Shown here piece after piece: positions 1 through 8,840 of a stretch of 64,000 nucleotides of DNA. Position 1 is the stretch's first letter, and each line of letters starts with the position of its first letter. A program made the position numbers and the translations under genes. Origin of the DNA: Psychrobacter cibarius (GTDB lineage Bacteria > Pseudomonadota > Gammaproteobacteria > Pseudomonadales > Moraxellaceae); the NCBI GenBank assembly GCA_030686115.1, contig CP131612.1, positions 2,480,001 through 2,544,000 of the forward strand, in the 5' to 3' direction. The notes below the pieces were generated by a model. The model saw nothing but the letters and a program-made list of their open reading frames with translations, had not been told where the DNA came from and made no database searches.

Positions 1-186
1 GCTACCAGCCAGTACTAAGTTACCCGTGACATGAGCGGTAAAAAAGCCAAATAAAGTGATGAAGCCAATGGTATCAATCGCCCCACCAACTATCGTTAAT
101 AGGATAGGCGCTTGATAGCGTTGCCAAAAGCTTGGTGGCTTGTCATTTACAGGAGCAGTATCATCATTAGTTACCGTTTTACTCAC
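1..186 (-). CDS. DUF1275 (YoaK-like) membrane protein, 5' part only
   Basis: Reading leftwards, a GTG at 184-186 opens a frame that stays open to the window edge (62 residues). After a short polar N-terminus comes a hydrophobic stretch with GGAIDTIGFITLFGFFTAH and then VTGNLVLAG, the typical first-helix signature of DUF1275/YoaK membrane proteins, whose function is unknown. The GTG overlaps the last codons and stop of the upstream FMN reductase gene (GTGAGTAA), so the two are probably translationally coupled. The C-terminal part lies outside the window. Family call is from motif similarity; the start is inferred from the overlap. Confidence 0.7.
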   Translation of the reverse strand, partial: MSKTVTNDDTAPVNDKPPSFWQRYQAPILLTIVGGAIDTIGFITLFGFFTAHVTGNLVLAGS

Positions 187-733
187 TAGTATGTCCAGCA
201 AAATCCACAAAATCAGTCACAAAGCGCTGTAAGAGTTTTTGGGTACGTTCGCTGACGCTGCCATCTTCATTTAAGCTGTCCGTTGCACGGCTTAAATGGA
301 TTTCAGGATCAATCATCATTTGTGCCGAGAGCATTTGCATGCTTTTTCTGACATCAAGGCCACTATTGATACCGCCGAAACTGCCTGGCGAGGCCGTCAC
401 TACCGCAACTTTTTTATGGGTCCAGACGTTTTCTTTATAAGGACGAGAGCCGATATCGATGACGTTTTTTAGGGCAGCAGGCATGGTTCGATTATGCTCT
501 GGGGTGACAATCAATACCGCATCGGCGTTCTTAAGCTGCTGACGGACACGCTCATAGCTGTCAATGGTCATGTCATCATAATCTTGATTATAAAGCGGTA
601 AGTCTGCGATATAGACTTCTTTTATAGACACGCTTTCAGGCATCTGCGACACCATATATTCTGCAAATTTACGATTGATAGATTCTTTTCGCAAGCTGCC
701 AATAATTAAGGCGATGTTGATTGATCTACTCAT
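179..733 (-). CDS. NAD(P)H-dependent FMN reductase (flavodoxin-like)
   Basis: 184 aa, the usual size for NADPH-dependent FMN/quinone reductases of the ChrR/YieF/azoreductase family, which carry out two-electron reduction of quinones, chromate or azo compounds in the cytosol. The FMN phosphate loop GSLRKESINRK is near residues 12-22, PEHNRTMPAALKNVID near 78-93 and the flavin-contact loop SPGSFGG near 115-121. AAGGAG precedes the ATG. It lies between a DoxX gene upstream and a DUF1275 gene overlapping its stop, all on the minus strand, divergent from a LysR regulator. This suggests a small redox-stress operon under LysR control. The substrate cannot be assigned from sequence. Confidence 0.88.
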   Translation of the reverse strand: MSRSINIALIIGSLRKESINRKFAEYMVSQMPESVSIKEVYIADLPLYNQDYDDMTIDSYERVRQQLKNADAVLIVTPEHNRTMPAALKNVIDIGSRPYKENVWTHKKVAVVTASPGSFGGINSGLDVRKSMQMLSAQMMIDPEIHLSRATDSLNEDGSVSERTQKLLQRFVTDFVDFAGHTSE

Positions 734-786
734 AACGGCTCCTTGATTATGATGATAAAGCGATATTTTCTAAGCCATTTACTCTA

Positions 787-1179
787 CTATATTCTGCGAT
801 GATTACTGTTATCAATTGAATAAGCACCTGCTCCATGAGCAAATATCATCAAGAAACCACCCGCCATCGCAATGTTTTTCATGAAAGGGTTCATCTGTGA
901 TTCATCTATCCAGAATTGATGGAAAAGTAGCGCTGATATAATATTGAATCCAACGAGTAAAATAGCAACGAAACGCGCTTTGAATCCGAAGAGAATAGCA
1001 AGGCCGCCGAAAAGTTCAACCGCGATAACCAAAGGCAATAACATCCCAGGCACACCCATTGATTCCATATAACCTTGAGTGGCCGCGTAGCCGGTAATTT
1101 TAGTAAAGCCTGAAAAGATAAAAATCATTGATAAAAATAGGCGACCAATTGGGGCGCTAAGCTCTTGTAATTTATCCAT
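787..1179 (-). CDS. DoxX family membrane protein
   Basis: 130 aa with four predicted membrane segments. The N-terminal part (APIGRLFLSMIFIFSGFTKI) and the VELFGGLAILFGF segment are characteristic of DoxX/YphA-type small membrane proteins. Bacterial DoxX proteins are often linked to quinone or thiol redox stress, but the biochemical role of this one is unknown. A GGAGAA ribosome site precedes the ATG. First gene of the minus-strand set doxX-FMN reductase-DUF1275, divergent from a LysR regulator at 1324. Confidence 0.85.
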   Translation of the reverse strand: MDKLQELSAPIGRLFLSMIFIFSGFTKITGYAATQGYMESMGVPGMLLPLVIAVELFGGLAILFGFKARFVAILLVGFNIISALLFHQFWIDESQMNPFMKNIAMAGGFLMIFAHGAGAYSIDNSNHRRI

Positions 1180-1253
1180 AAGTATTCTCCAATAATAGTT
1201 TGGTTTTTTTAAATTTTATTTGATTATGCGACGGTCTTATTGTATTCGTTGCT

Positions 1254-1261
1254 TATGCATA
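1254..1261. promoter_or_regulatory. Candidate LysR-type operator core in divergent promoter
   Basis: The 144 bp between the doxX start and the lysR start contains the palindrome TATGCATA. LysR-type regulators usually bind T-N11-A dyads in such divergent spacers. The site is seen; its use as operator is inference. Confidence 0.25.
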
Positions 1262-1323
1262 GATAAACCGTGATAATTGCAAATGTAAGTTCTTATTTGT
1301 AGAACAATTAAGAGGTGGTTTAC

Positions 1324-2229
1324 ATGGGACAATTAGAAGATATGGCAATGTTTGTGCGTGTTGTCGAAGCAGGCAGTATTACCAAGGCTGCCGAGCAACT
1401 GAACATCGCAAAATCTGCGGTAAGCCGGCGTTTAAAGGAGTTAGAGACGCGCTTGGGCAGTCAACTGATTAGCCGAACCACGCGTCAATCAAACTTAACC
1501 CAAGCTGGTGAGCAGTATTATCAAAAGGTGCACCATATACTCAGTGAAGTGGATGCGCTGAATGAAGAGACGAGTGGTACTCCGACACGTATCGAAGGAA
1601 CATTAAAGATGACTGCGCCATTGTCCTTTGGTTTGATGCATTTAAACGATGTCATCGATGAATACGCCAATCAGCATCCTGAGTTAAAGTTTGAGCTGGA
1701 TTTTTCTGATCGGCATACTGACTTGATTGAGGAAGGGTTTGAATTAGCGATTCGGATTAGGGAGCTGCAAGATTCCAGTTATCAAGCCAAACGTCTGGCA
1801 CTGATTCGTTATACCTTATGTGCCAGTCCTGAATATCTAGAGAGAATGGGTACGCCAAAGACTTTTGACGATCTGTCAGAACATGAGTTTTTACAATATG
1901 GTATGAGCAAATCTAGCGCGATAGAATTGATAGATGAGCAAGGTAAGAAGCATCAAGTCGCCGTAAACGGTAAAATAAAAGCCAATAATGGGGACTTTTT
2001 GCGGGAGATGGCAGTCAAAGGTCATGGTATTGCTTTTTTGCCGACCTTTATTACGTATCAAGCCTTAATCAGCGGTGAGCTTGTGCCTATCCTGCAGCAA
2101 TATCAATTACCCACTTTAAACGCTTATGCGGTCTATCCTAAAAATCGATTCTTATCGCAGCGTTGTCGTTATTTGATTGACTTTATTGCCGAGCGTTTTG
2201 GTGATAATCCGTACTGGGATAATTTTTGA
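1324..2229 (+). CDS. LysR family transcriptional regulator
   Basis: 301 aa from the ATG at 1324, preferred over an in-frame GTG at 1315 because the purine run AGAGGTGG at 1311-1318 then serves as ribosome site. The N-terminal winged helix-turn-helix (FVRVVEAGSITKAAEQLNIA, then KSAVSRRLKELE) is classic LysR, followed by a LysR substrate-binding domain from about residue 90. The sequence resembles the AaeR/DmlR-like group. It is divergent from doxX and probably controls that operon; the inducer is unknown. Confidence 0.9.
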   Translation: MGQLEDMAMFVRVVEAGSITKAAEQLNIAKSAVSRRLKELETRLGSQLISRTTRQSNLTQAGEQYYQKVHHILSEVDALNEETSGTPTRIEGTLKMTAPLSFGLMHLNDVIDEYANQHPELKFELDFSDRHTDLIEEGFELAIRIRELQDSSYQAKRLALIRYTLCASPEYLERMGTPKTFDDLSEHEFLQYGMSKSSAIELIDEQGKKHQVAVNGKIKANNGDFLREMAVKGHGIAFLPTFITYQALISGELVPILQQYQLPTLNAYAVYPKNRFLSQRCRYLIDFIAERFGDNPYWDNF

Positions 2230-2267
2230 TAAGCATTTACGGCTCAACACTTAACGGACAAGCTTAA

Positions 2268-3455
2268 ATGAACACTATACCTGCTCTCAATAACATAAGT
2301 GCCCGCGATCCCAATGAGCCATATCGGGCATCAACAACGCTTGAGTTATTATTTGATTTAGTCTACGTCATTGCTGTTTCAGCAGCAGCAAGCGGTCTTC
2401 ACCAGCGCTTGCTTGAGCATGACTTTTTAGGGTTTTTGACCTTTATTATAGCCTTCTTTATTTTATGGAATGCTTGGACGAGCTTCACATGGTTTGCTTC
2501 CGGCTACGATCCTGATGATTGGTACTATCGTCTCTCAGTATTGCTACAAATGTTTGGCTCATTAATGATTGCCGCCAATATCAATCAGTTTTTTGAACAA
2601 GGGCTAACATGGATAGGAGTCACTGGTTACGCGATCATGCGATTGGCCAGCTGTAGCCAGTGGTGGCGTGTCTATCGCCAAGTAGAAGGTCACAAACGGG
2701 TGGCTGGTCGCAGTATTATTGGCTTATTAACGCTACAAAGTGTTTGGATACTTTGGTTGTTTCTACCTGCTTCGATACAAACGCCTGCGTTGTTTTTATT
2801 TATAGCTGCTGAATTACTGATGCCTATATGGGCGCGTGCTGCACAGAATATCAATTGGCATCCTCATCACATGGCTGAACGTTATGGTCTGTTGACCATT
2901 ATTGTTTTAGGCGAAGGCGTGCTAGGGGTCAGTAACAGCATTCGAACCTTTTTAGTCAACTCCGAGTCTGCTGCTAGCGCTATTATATTATTAGGTTCAA
3001 GCCTTGTAGCATTGGTTTTCGCCTTATGGTGGCTCTATTTTACGATCCCGTTTGGTACTATTTTGGACAATGAGCGTCGCCGTTATGATTTATTCTTATT
3101 TGGCTATGGACACTTTTTTGTTTTCGCTACGCTTGCAGCATTAGACAGCGCGCTTAATTTAGTGACCGATGCTTGGGCAGAGGCTCTAAATCGTACGGTC
3201 ACCCAGCCTTATGCTATGGGATTATTGATGATGCTATGTGGCTTTTTAGTGACCCTAACTTTACTTCGAGCCTTGATGTGCCGCAAATCAAGTCACAATA
3301 TGACCGCTCTTATTCTTGCCACCGTTATTATTTTGCTGAGCTATACCATAGTAGCGCAAGGGCTATCGATTACTTATGGTATTTGGCTAAGCCTGCTCGC
3401 ACCTATAATAATGACGTGGTACTTTCATCAAGATAACAAGCAGTGGCAAGCCTAA
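2268..3455 (+). CDS. ltrA: Low temperature requirement protein A (LtrA) family membrane protein
   Basis: 395 aa, strongly hydrophobic with roughly ten to twelve membrane segments. The opening motif TTLELLFDLVYVIAVS matches the FxELFFDLVFVxA signature of the LtrA family; YGLLTIIVLGEGVLG near residue 205 is the second conserved LtrA block. LtrA was named in Listeria from a cold-growth mutant, but its molecular function is still unclear. It lies 38 bp after the LysR gene on the same strand and could be co-transcribed. No terminator is seen before the IS downstream. Confidence 0.85.
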   Translation: MNTIPALNNISARDPNEPYRASTTLELLFDLVYVIAVSAAASGLHQRLLEHDFLGFLTFIIAFFILWNAWTSFTWFASGYDPDDWYYRLSVLLQMFGSLMIAANINQFFEQGLTWIGVTGYAIMRLASCSQWWRVYRQVEGHKRVAGRSIIGLLTLQSVWILWLFLPASIQTPALFLFIAAELLMPIWARAAQNINWHPHHMAERYGLLTIIVLGEGVLGVSNSIRTFLVNSESAASAIILLGSSLVALVFALWWLYFTIPFGTILDNERRRYDLFLFGYGHFFVFATLAALDSALNLVTDAWAEALNRTVTQPYAMGLLMMLCGFLVTLTLLRALMCRKSSHNMTALILATVIILLSYTIVAQGLSITYGIWLSLLAPIIMTWYFHQDNKQWQA

Positions 3456-3524
3456 GCTCTAATTTAATATTGCACGATAACAATGACTTGCAGAAAAACT
3501 CTAGTTTGCGCTATCATAATTTTT

Positions 3525-4260
3525 TTTAAGGGGCTGTCCTAGATAAATAGTTCAGTTCCTGTTTAACCCATTGTTTTAGCTGATATAATAGACGTTTTGG
3601 GTCACTGTAGTTAAAACGCCACTCACATTTCTTTAAAAACAGATGGAAATGCTCTTTTGGGATGCCATTATATTTACGCATATGTCGCTTGGCTTGGCTC
3701 CAAAAGTTCTCTATTCCGTTGATATGGTTTATGTCTTGTACAAACTCTTTTGAATGATTGATACGGTAATGGGTGAACTCACTGACATCAAGGGCGTTGT
3801 AACTTCTAAAGGAGTCAGTGTAAACAATACTATCAGGCTTTACTTTCTCTCTTATAATAGGGATTAAGGTATCGGCTCTGGTATTAGGGATAATACATGC
3901 GTAGACGCTACCATTACGCTGAAGCAGTCCAAACACAGGCACGTTGTTACCAGCACCGCGACCACGTTTGCCTTCGCGCCCGCCGCCAAAGTAGCTCTCA
4001 TCGACTTCTATTTCGCCTTCTAGAAGGCCAGGCTCCTGACTATTTTCATAAATCAGTAGTCTTAGCCTGTGAAAGTAATAGCTGGCTGTTGTTTTATTAA
4101 CACCCACTAAGCTTGATGCTATTCTCGCGGTAGAATCTGCAACAAGTGTAGAATCTGCAACAAATAGTTTGAGAAGCTTAGTTTGTTTGTACCAACTTAA
4201 TCTACTCTTTCTCATATGACTATCCTAGATTATTTTACTTATCTAGGACAGCCCCTTAAA
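3525..4260 (-). mobile_element. IS1595-type insertion sequence (IS1016/ISXO2 group)
   Basis: A single transposase gene is bracketed by perfect 22 bp inverted repeats, TTTAAGGGGCTGTCCTAGAT plus AA at 3525-3546, and its reverse complement at 4239-4260. The exact element end is ambiguous: GGGG/CCCC at 3530/4255 or a few bases further out. No clear 8 bp target duplication is visible at any of these boundaries. The element sits between ltrA and a GntR regulator gene and disrupts neither. Confidence 0.88.
3526..4215 (-). CDS. IS1595 family transposase (DDE, ISXO2-like)
   Basis: 229 aa. The catalytic segments of the ISXO2-like domain are present: VDESYFGG near residues 92-99, VYTDSFRSYNALD near 135-147 and the Glu-containing NGIENFWSQAKRHMRKYNG near 167-185. 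The N-terminal helix-turn-helix is altered by a perfect 18 bp tandem duplication around 4130-4165 that repeats VADST in frame (VADSTLVADSTARI), adding six residues. The stop codon is made by the last bases of the inverted repeat. Frame and catalytic residues are intact; whether the duplicated form is active is unknown. Confidence 0.9.
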   Translation of the reverse strand: MRKSRLSWYKQTKLLKLFVADSTLVADSTARIASSLVGVNKTTASYYFHRLRLLIYENSQEPGLLEGEIEVDESYFGGGREGKRGRGAGNNVPVFGLLQRNGSVYACIIPNTRADTLIPIIREKVKPDSIVYTDSFRSYNALDVSEFTHYRINHSKEFVQDINHINGIENFWSQAKRHMRKYNGIPKEHFHLFLKKCEWRFNYSDPKRLLYQLKQWVKQELNYLSRTAP

Positions 4261-4358
4261 TAAAGTTGTTATAAACACTGTATCAGTTTTACATATTATC
4301 AATTGCATAACCCCTTTGCAAATAATCTGAATGAGTTGACCACTACTTTGATAGACCG

Positions 4359-5084
4359 CTAAATAATATTAATCTCATAACTGAATTTTTCTGCCAGTCC
4401 ATATGATTCTCTATATTCGATAGGATCGCCTTCTAGATTCTTCGCAATGCGGCATACCTTAACTAAGTTTTCTTGCTTATTGTTGCCCAGATAATCATCA
4501 CTGTGATCGGTTATAAAATACAGCGTCTCTACAGCAGACGATACGAATTGACCACACTTTGTATAGTAAAACGGATAGAGAAGATTCTCAAAATCTTCAG
4601 GATTTAGGGTTGCAAAGGCTTCGTAACGACTCTTAGGTAACCAAATCTTTTCACTTAACAAGACTCTGTCTTCAACCATACGCGTACGTTCTATATAAAT
4701 GAGCGCTTTATTTTTACCTATATTTAGTTTTTTATTAATGTCATCAATACCGTTTATGACCATGGTTTTTTTAATTATGCCCTTCGGTGTGACATAGCGA
4801 ACATCTTTATCACGAAACTTAAAAAACCTTAATAATGAGCTTGCAAAATCTGGACGTTTTAAGAAGGTGCCTTTGCCTTGCTGCTTTATTAACACCCCAT
4901 CTTCTACCAATTTTTCGACCGCTTTTCGGACAGTTCCTACAGATACTTCATACTTATCTGCAAATTCCTGTTCCGTCGGTAAGGGCGTGTTTTCATCCCA
5001 CTTACTCTCTGTCAGTAACGTCTGTATATGCCATCGCACTTGCTCATAACGTGGCATTTTAAATTCTTTGAAATTATTTAGCAT
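4359..5084 (-). CDS. GntR family regulator with UTRA domain (HutC-like)
   Basis: 241 aa from the ATG at 5084. An upstream in-frame GTG at 5138 (259 aa) and an ATG at 5057 (232 aa) are also possible. The winged-helix domain runs from PRYEQVRWHIQTLL through LPTEQEFADKYEVSVGTVRK to KQQGKGTFL, and a UTRA effector domain covers roughly the last 150 residues (IERTRMVEDRVLLSEKIWLP, then IEYRESYGLAEKFSYEI). It is divergent from the SLC13 permease at 5424, with tctCBA beyond, so it probably represses these uptake genes and responds to their substrate or a derivative. Confidence 0.88.
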   Translation of the reverse strand: MLNNFKEFKMPRYEQVRWHIQTLLTESKWDENTPLPTEQEFADKYEVSVGTVRKAVEKLVEDGVLIKQQGKGTFLKRPDFASSLLRFFKFRDKDVRYVTPKGIIKKTMVINGIDDINKKLNIGKNKALIYIERTRMVEDRVLLSEKIWLPKSRYEAFATLNPEDFENLLYPFYYTKCGQFVSSAVETLYFITDHSDDYLGNNKQENLVKVCRIAKNLEGDPIEYRESYGLAEKFSYEINII

Positions 5085-5275
5085 TTTTTTCACCACAGTG
5101 GAAAGGTTTTTATTAACTGTTTCAATCTCGTCAAGCACTGCTATTGCTGTAAAACTACGTTATCCCTGATCAATTTCTCTTAAGCTTTCAGCGCATTCGA
5201 TAGGTATCATATTAATATTAAAGCATTATTATATTTTTATGATTAATCTTTCCTAATTAACGCCAAATTTTTTGC

Positions 5276-5295
5276 TATCATTCCACTCAATGATA
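5276..5295. promoter_or_regulatory. Candidate GntR operator (7-6-7 inverted repeat)
   Basis: TATCATT-CCACTC-AATGATA is a perfect 7 bp inverted repeat with a 6 bp spacer in the 339 bp between the gntR gene and the SLC13 permease. Single half-sites, AATGATA at 6839 and TATCATT at 6955, also occur upstream of tctC. The symmetry is seen; use by the adjacent GntR protein is inferred. The rest of this spacer is AT-rich with no other feature seen. Confidence 0.45.
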
Positions 5296-5423
5296 CGCTT
5301 TTAAAGCTCAGATGAGCTTCTGATATAAAAAGCTATCCGTCAATATTAGCGCAATGCTCTTTACTCTGTAAAAACTGCTATGGTTTTTTATAGAACTCAT
5401 ACAGTTAAGGTCAAGGAGTAGTC

Positions 5424-6713
5424 GTGACTCTTTATATTCTCGTCGCCATCGTGATATGTATCATTTTGGGCTATACCACTAAGATTAATATTGGCCTATT
5501 TGCTATTGCATTTTCATATCTGATCGGTTGTTTCGGTATGGGGATGAAGGCACATGAAATTGTTGAGCTATGGCCTCTCAAAATTTTCTTTGTTATTTTT
5601 GCAGTGACGCTTTTCTATAACTTTCCCCTAGCTAACGGTGCTTTAGAGAAGCTATCTAATCATTTAATCTATAAGTGCCGTCACTTTCCCGCATTCTTAC
5701 CTTTGGTTATTTTTCTTGTTGCCACGATTATTGCAGGCCTAGGAGCCGGTTATTACACCGTCTTAGCGACGATGGCACCAATGATCCTGCTGTTGTCTAA
5801 ACGCACTAACTTGAATCTTGTCATTGCTACTTTATCGGTGAACTATGGTGCCTTAGCGGGTGCTAACTTTATCACCTCACAAAGCGGTGTTATTTTTAGA
5901 GAGCTGATGCGCGGCGCAGGCGTCGCAAATGACAATACCTTTACTTATGTGTTAGGGGTGTTCGCTGTCACTTTTATAATGCCTATGATTGTATTGGGTG
6001 CTTATAGCTTTATCAATGCCAAGAACAGCAAAATAGCGATTCAGACGACCATACCAGAGCCCTTTGACAGTAAGCAAAAACAGTCTCTTGTACTGATCTT
6101 TATTATGATGGCTATTGTACTTATCGTGCCCATTTTAAATCTACTCATGCCACAAGTATCAGCGATTCAGTTTTTGAACGCTCGGATTGACATTGGTTTT
6201 ATCGCCATATTTTTTGCTTTAGTGAGCTTATTTTTAAAATTAGGCAATGAAAAAGCAGTGATTGCTCTAATACCTTGGAATACCCTCATTATGATTTGTG
6301 GTGTTGGTATGTTAATCAGCCTCGGAGTAGAAATAGGCGTTATTTATGAGCTGACAGAATGGCTAAGTACCAATGTACCTATCTGGATGATACCGATTTT
6401 AGTCTTTGTTATTAGCGCCATTATGTCGATATTTGCCAGTACACTCGGGGTAGTCGCCCCTACTTTATTCCCTATGGTGCTACCCCTAGCCGTTGCCTCT
6501 GGACTAAGCCCTTTATTATTATTTACCTGTATTGTTGTGGGCGCGCAAAGCTCATCACTCTCGCCTTTCTCATCAGGAGGTAGTCTGATGTTAGGCGCTT
6601 CTCAAGTCGTTATAAACAAAGACAAGCTTTTTAATGCGCTACTATTCAAGGCAGTGCCCTTAGATATTGGTATCGGAATACTCGCAATTTTACTTATCCA
6701 GCTGATATTTTAA
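5424..6713 (+). CDS. SLC13/MatC-like dicarboxylate permease
   Basis: 429 aa, about eleven membrane segments. It starts at GTG 5424, 5 bases after AAGGAG at 5413-5418. The N-terminal third (KINIGLFAIAFSYLIGCFGM; later GAGYYTVLATMAPMILLL and NYGALAGANFITSQSGVIF) resembles the MatC_N/SLC13 ion-transporter superfamily. The C-terminal repeat (STLGVVAPTLFPMVLPLAVA, then SSLSPFSSGGSLMLGA) carries the paired substrate/Na+ hairpin motif. The likely substrate is a dicarboxylate such as malonate or succinate, taken up across the inner membrane; the exact substrate is not readable. It is divergent from the GntR regulator and followed by a tripartite tricarboxylate system, probably for a related anion. 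Confidence 0.75.
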   Translation: MTLYILVAIVICIILGYTTKINIGLFAIAFSYLIGCFGMGMKAHEIVELWPLKIFFVIFAVTLFYNFPLANGALEKLSNHLIYKCRHFPAFLPLVIFLVATIIAGLGAGYYTVLATMAPMILLLSKRTNLNLVIATLSVNYGALAGANFITSQSGVIFRELMRGAGVANDNTFTYVLGVFAVTFIMPMIVLGAYSFINAKNSKIAIQTTIPEPFDSKQKQSLVLIFIMMAIVLIVPILNLLMPQVSAIQFLNARIDIGFIAIFFALVSLFLKLGNEKAVIALIPWNTLIMICGVGMLISLGVEIGVIYELTEWLSTNVPIWMIPILVFVISAIMSIFASTLGVVAPTLFPMVLPLAVASGLSPLLLFTCIVVGAQSSSLSPFSSGGSLMLGASQVVINKDKLFNALLFKAVPLDIGIGILAILLIQLIF

Positions 6714-7220
6714 CTTCTCATAGGTAAAATATACCGTGATTTTTTAATATTTTTAAATATGCTTGCTATATTTTGATCCCAATATATCTATTTTTCTCAC
6801 TAAATTCATAACTTCTTAAATCGTTGTCATAGCCTCGTAATGATACTGATATCAACGTTATTTTTAGGATGTCTCAATAATCTTCGCCATCACCAAATCA
6901 TCTTATCTATTTGTTTGTTTTAATTAATTTAAATATTTTTTTCGAAGAAATCAATATCATTTATTCATCCTGCATATTGCTATAACAGGAGACCTTATGC
7001 TGCCTTCAATTTAATATATTACTATAAAATTCATATATACATACATATGTTTCTTGTTATTTTTAAAATATTCTGTTACTTTTGCATAGTAATGAAAAGC
7101 ATACGTTTATGAAGTTAATGAGACACATTAATCGAATGCTACCTTCACCTGTAATAACTTTATATTTTGGCCAAAACTCTATTGAATTTTTACTGTAAAA
7201 ATACACACAAGGAGTGTCGT
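6714..7220. other. Intergenic region upstream of tctC, no gene seen
   Basis: 507 bp of AT-rich DNA with no convincing coding frame on either strand. It must hold the tctC promoter; the only patterns noted are single half-sites resembling the proposed GntR operator at 6839-6845 and 6955-6961. No terminator was found after the SLC13 permease gene. Confidence 0.5.
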
Positions 7221-8261
7221 GTGAAAAAACTATCCTATCTGGCTCTTGGCCTGTCTGTCCTATCTTTGACCGCTTGTAACAATGCAAACGAAACTGCCAG
7301 TACAGATGCGACTGCCGCAGATGGCTCAACTGAGCTCACTGCCCCTTCACGTCCAGAATGTATCGCACCTGCCAAACCGGGCGGCGGCTTTGATTTGACT
7401 TGTAAGCTTGCCCAAGCTGGCTTAAGAGATACTGGCATCTTAAAAGATCCTATGCGCGTCACCTATATGCCAGGCGGCGTCGGCGCTGTTGCTTATAACA
7501 AAATCGTTGCCAATGATCGTGACAATGGCGATGCAATTATTGCCTTCTCTACCGGCTCTATCCTTAATTTATCGCAAGGTAAATTTGGTAAGTTCACTGA
7601 AAAAGATGTGAAATGGCTCGCGGGTGTTGGTACTGATTATGGCGCTATCGCGGTCAATGCAGACTCTCCTATTAAAGATTTGGCCGGCTTAGTTGCTGAG
7701 CTCAAAAAAGATCCAAAAGCTATCAGCTTCGGTGCTGGTGGTAGCGTTGGTGGCCAAGATTGGATGCAAACGGCCATTTTAGCCAAAGCCGTCGGTGTCA
7801 AGCCTAGTGACATGACCTATGTGGCCATGGAAGGCGGCGGCGAGGCGATCACAGCGGTGATGGGTAATCATATTACGGTCGTTAGTGCTGGTATTGCCGA
7901 GATTATGCCGCAAGCCAATGCAGGTAAATTACGTGTATTAGCAGTATTTGCAGATGAAAGATTGGGCGGCACGATGACCGATATTCCTACTGCGAAAGAG
8001 CAAGGTTATGATGTGACCTGGCCAGTCGTTCGTGGTTACTACATGGGTCCAGACGTAAGCCCTAGTGCTTATAACTGGTGGAAAGAGGCTTTCGATAAGA
8101 TGCTTGTTGATCCGAAATTCGCTGAAATACGTGAGCAACAAGAATTGCTGCCTTTCTCTATGACTGGCGATGAGCTACAAGCCTACGTTTATAAACGTAC
8201 GGGCGAACTACGCGAGTTATCTGCTGAATATGGTCTTGTTGAAGCAGCACCAACCAAATAG
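7221..8261 (+). CDS. tctC: Tripartite tricarboxylate transporter substrate-binding lipoprotein TctC (Bug family)
   Basis: 346 aa from the GTG at 7221, chosen because AAGGAG sits just upstream and the frame then starts with a lipoprotein signal peptide (VKKLSYLALGLSVLSLTAC, lipobox LTAC|N). The mature protein has a low-complexity Ala/Thr/Asp linker and then the Bug/TctC fold: PAKPGGGFDLTCKLAQAGL, MPGGVGAVAYNKIVAN and VGGQDWMQTAILAKAVGV. TctC proteins capture citrate, tricarballylate, aromatic acids or similar anions for TctAB. Most are soluble periplasmic proteins; membrane anchoring by a lipid is less usual. A hairpin at 8319-8353 separates it from tctB. Confidence 0.92.
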   Translation: MKKLSYLALGLSVLSLTACNNANETASTDATAADGSTELTAPSRPECIAPAKPGGGFDLTCKLAQAGLRDTGILKDPMRVTYMPGGVGAVAYNKIVANDRDNGDAIIAFSTGSILNLSQGKFGKFTEKDVKWLAGVGTDYGAIAVNADSPIKDLAGLVAELKKDPKAISFGAGGSVGGQDWMQTAILAKAVGVKPSDMTYVAMEGGGEAITAVMGNHITVVSAGIAEIMPQANAGKLRVLAVFADERLGGTMTDIPTAKEQGYDVTWPVVRGYYMGPDVSPSAYNWWKEAFDKMLVDPKFAEIREQQELLPFSMTGDELQAYVYKRTGELRELSAEYGLVEAAPTK

Positions 8262-8318
8262 TTACGTTGAGATTTAATAACCTTTAGCAATTGAATATCA
8301 AATATTTTGGTATTTCTC

Positions 8319-8353
8319 AAAGGGCTGGCAGGATATCTATCTGTCAGCCTTTT
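8319..8353 (+). terminator. Attenuator/partial terminator between tctC and tctB
   Basis: AAAGGGCTGGCAG pairs with CTGTCAGCCTTTT across a 9 nt loop, with two G-U wobbles, and the right arm ends in TTTT. It probably lets most transcripts stop after tctC, giving an excess of binding protein over the membrane subunits, a common arrangement in binding-protein transporters. Structure is seen; effect is inferred. Confidence 0.65.
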
Positions 8354-8379
8354 GCTCCAAAATTCAAGGAATGCTCCTT

Positions 8380-8835
8380 ATGACAATGGAACGTTTGTTT
8401 TCCGGGCTGATGGCACTGGTCAGTATATTCTTAATATACTTAGCCATTGGTTATGTTGCCCCTATTGCTTATGACCCAATTGGTCCTCGTCCTTACCCTA
8501 TTTTAATCTTTTCCCTGCTTGCCTTTGGCTGCTTAGTCGTTGCTTTTCGTCCCGCCAGTTTTACTAAAGCGATTGAATTGGGTTTAAATAAAACGATCAT
8601 CCGTAATCTTATTTTATGTGCGCTTGCCTTATTGGTCTATGGTCTCATTTTTGAAGTATTGGGCTTTATTCTTGCCACTATTCTGATGTCTTTCGCCGTA
8701 GGTTTACTGTTTGCAGGTAATCCTCTCAAGAGTTTTATCTTTTCAGTGTTAATCAGTATTGGCTTATATGTCTTATTTGACCTATTTTTAGATGTCAAAT
8801 TACCACTCGGATTGTTGTCAGGGATAATAGGATAG
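8380..8835 (+). CDS. tctB: Tripartite tricarboxylate transporter small membrane subunit TctB
   Basis: 151 aa from the ATG at 8380, nine bases after AAGGA at 8366-8370; an in-frame ATG at 8371 is too close to that site. There are four hydrophobic segments, with the DPIGPRPYPILIFSLLAFG block after the first helix and LGFILATILMSFAVGLLFAG in the second half, typical of TctB. TctB is the poorly conserved 4-helix partner of TctA in proton- or Na+-driven uptake. It lies 5 bp upstream of tctA. Confidence 0.88.
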   Translation: MTMERLFSGLMALVSIFLIYLAIGYVAPIAYDPIGPRPYPILIFSLLAFGCLVVAFRPASFTKAIELGLNKTIIRNLILCALALLVYGLIFEVLGFILATILMSFAVGLLFAGNPLKSFIFSVLISIGLYVLFDLFLDVKLPLGLLSGIIG

Positions 8836-8840
8836 CCAAT

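Noticed and set aside
7063..7329. Minus-strand open frame over the tctC promoter
   Set aside because: Overlaps the strongly supported tctC start and signal peptide; composition not protein-like.
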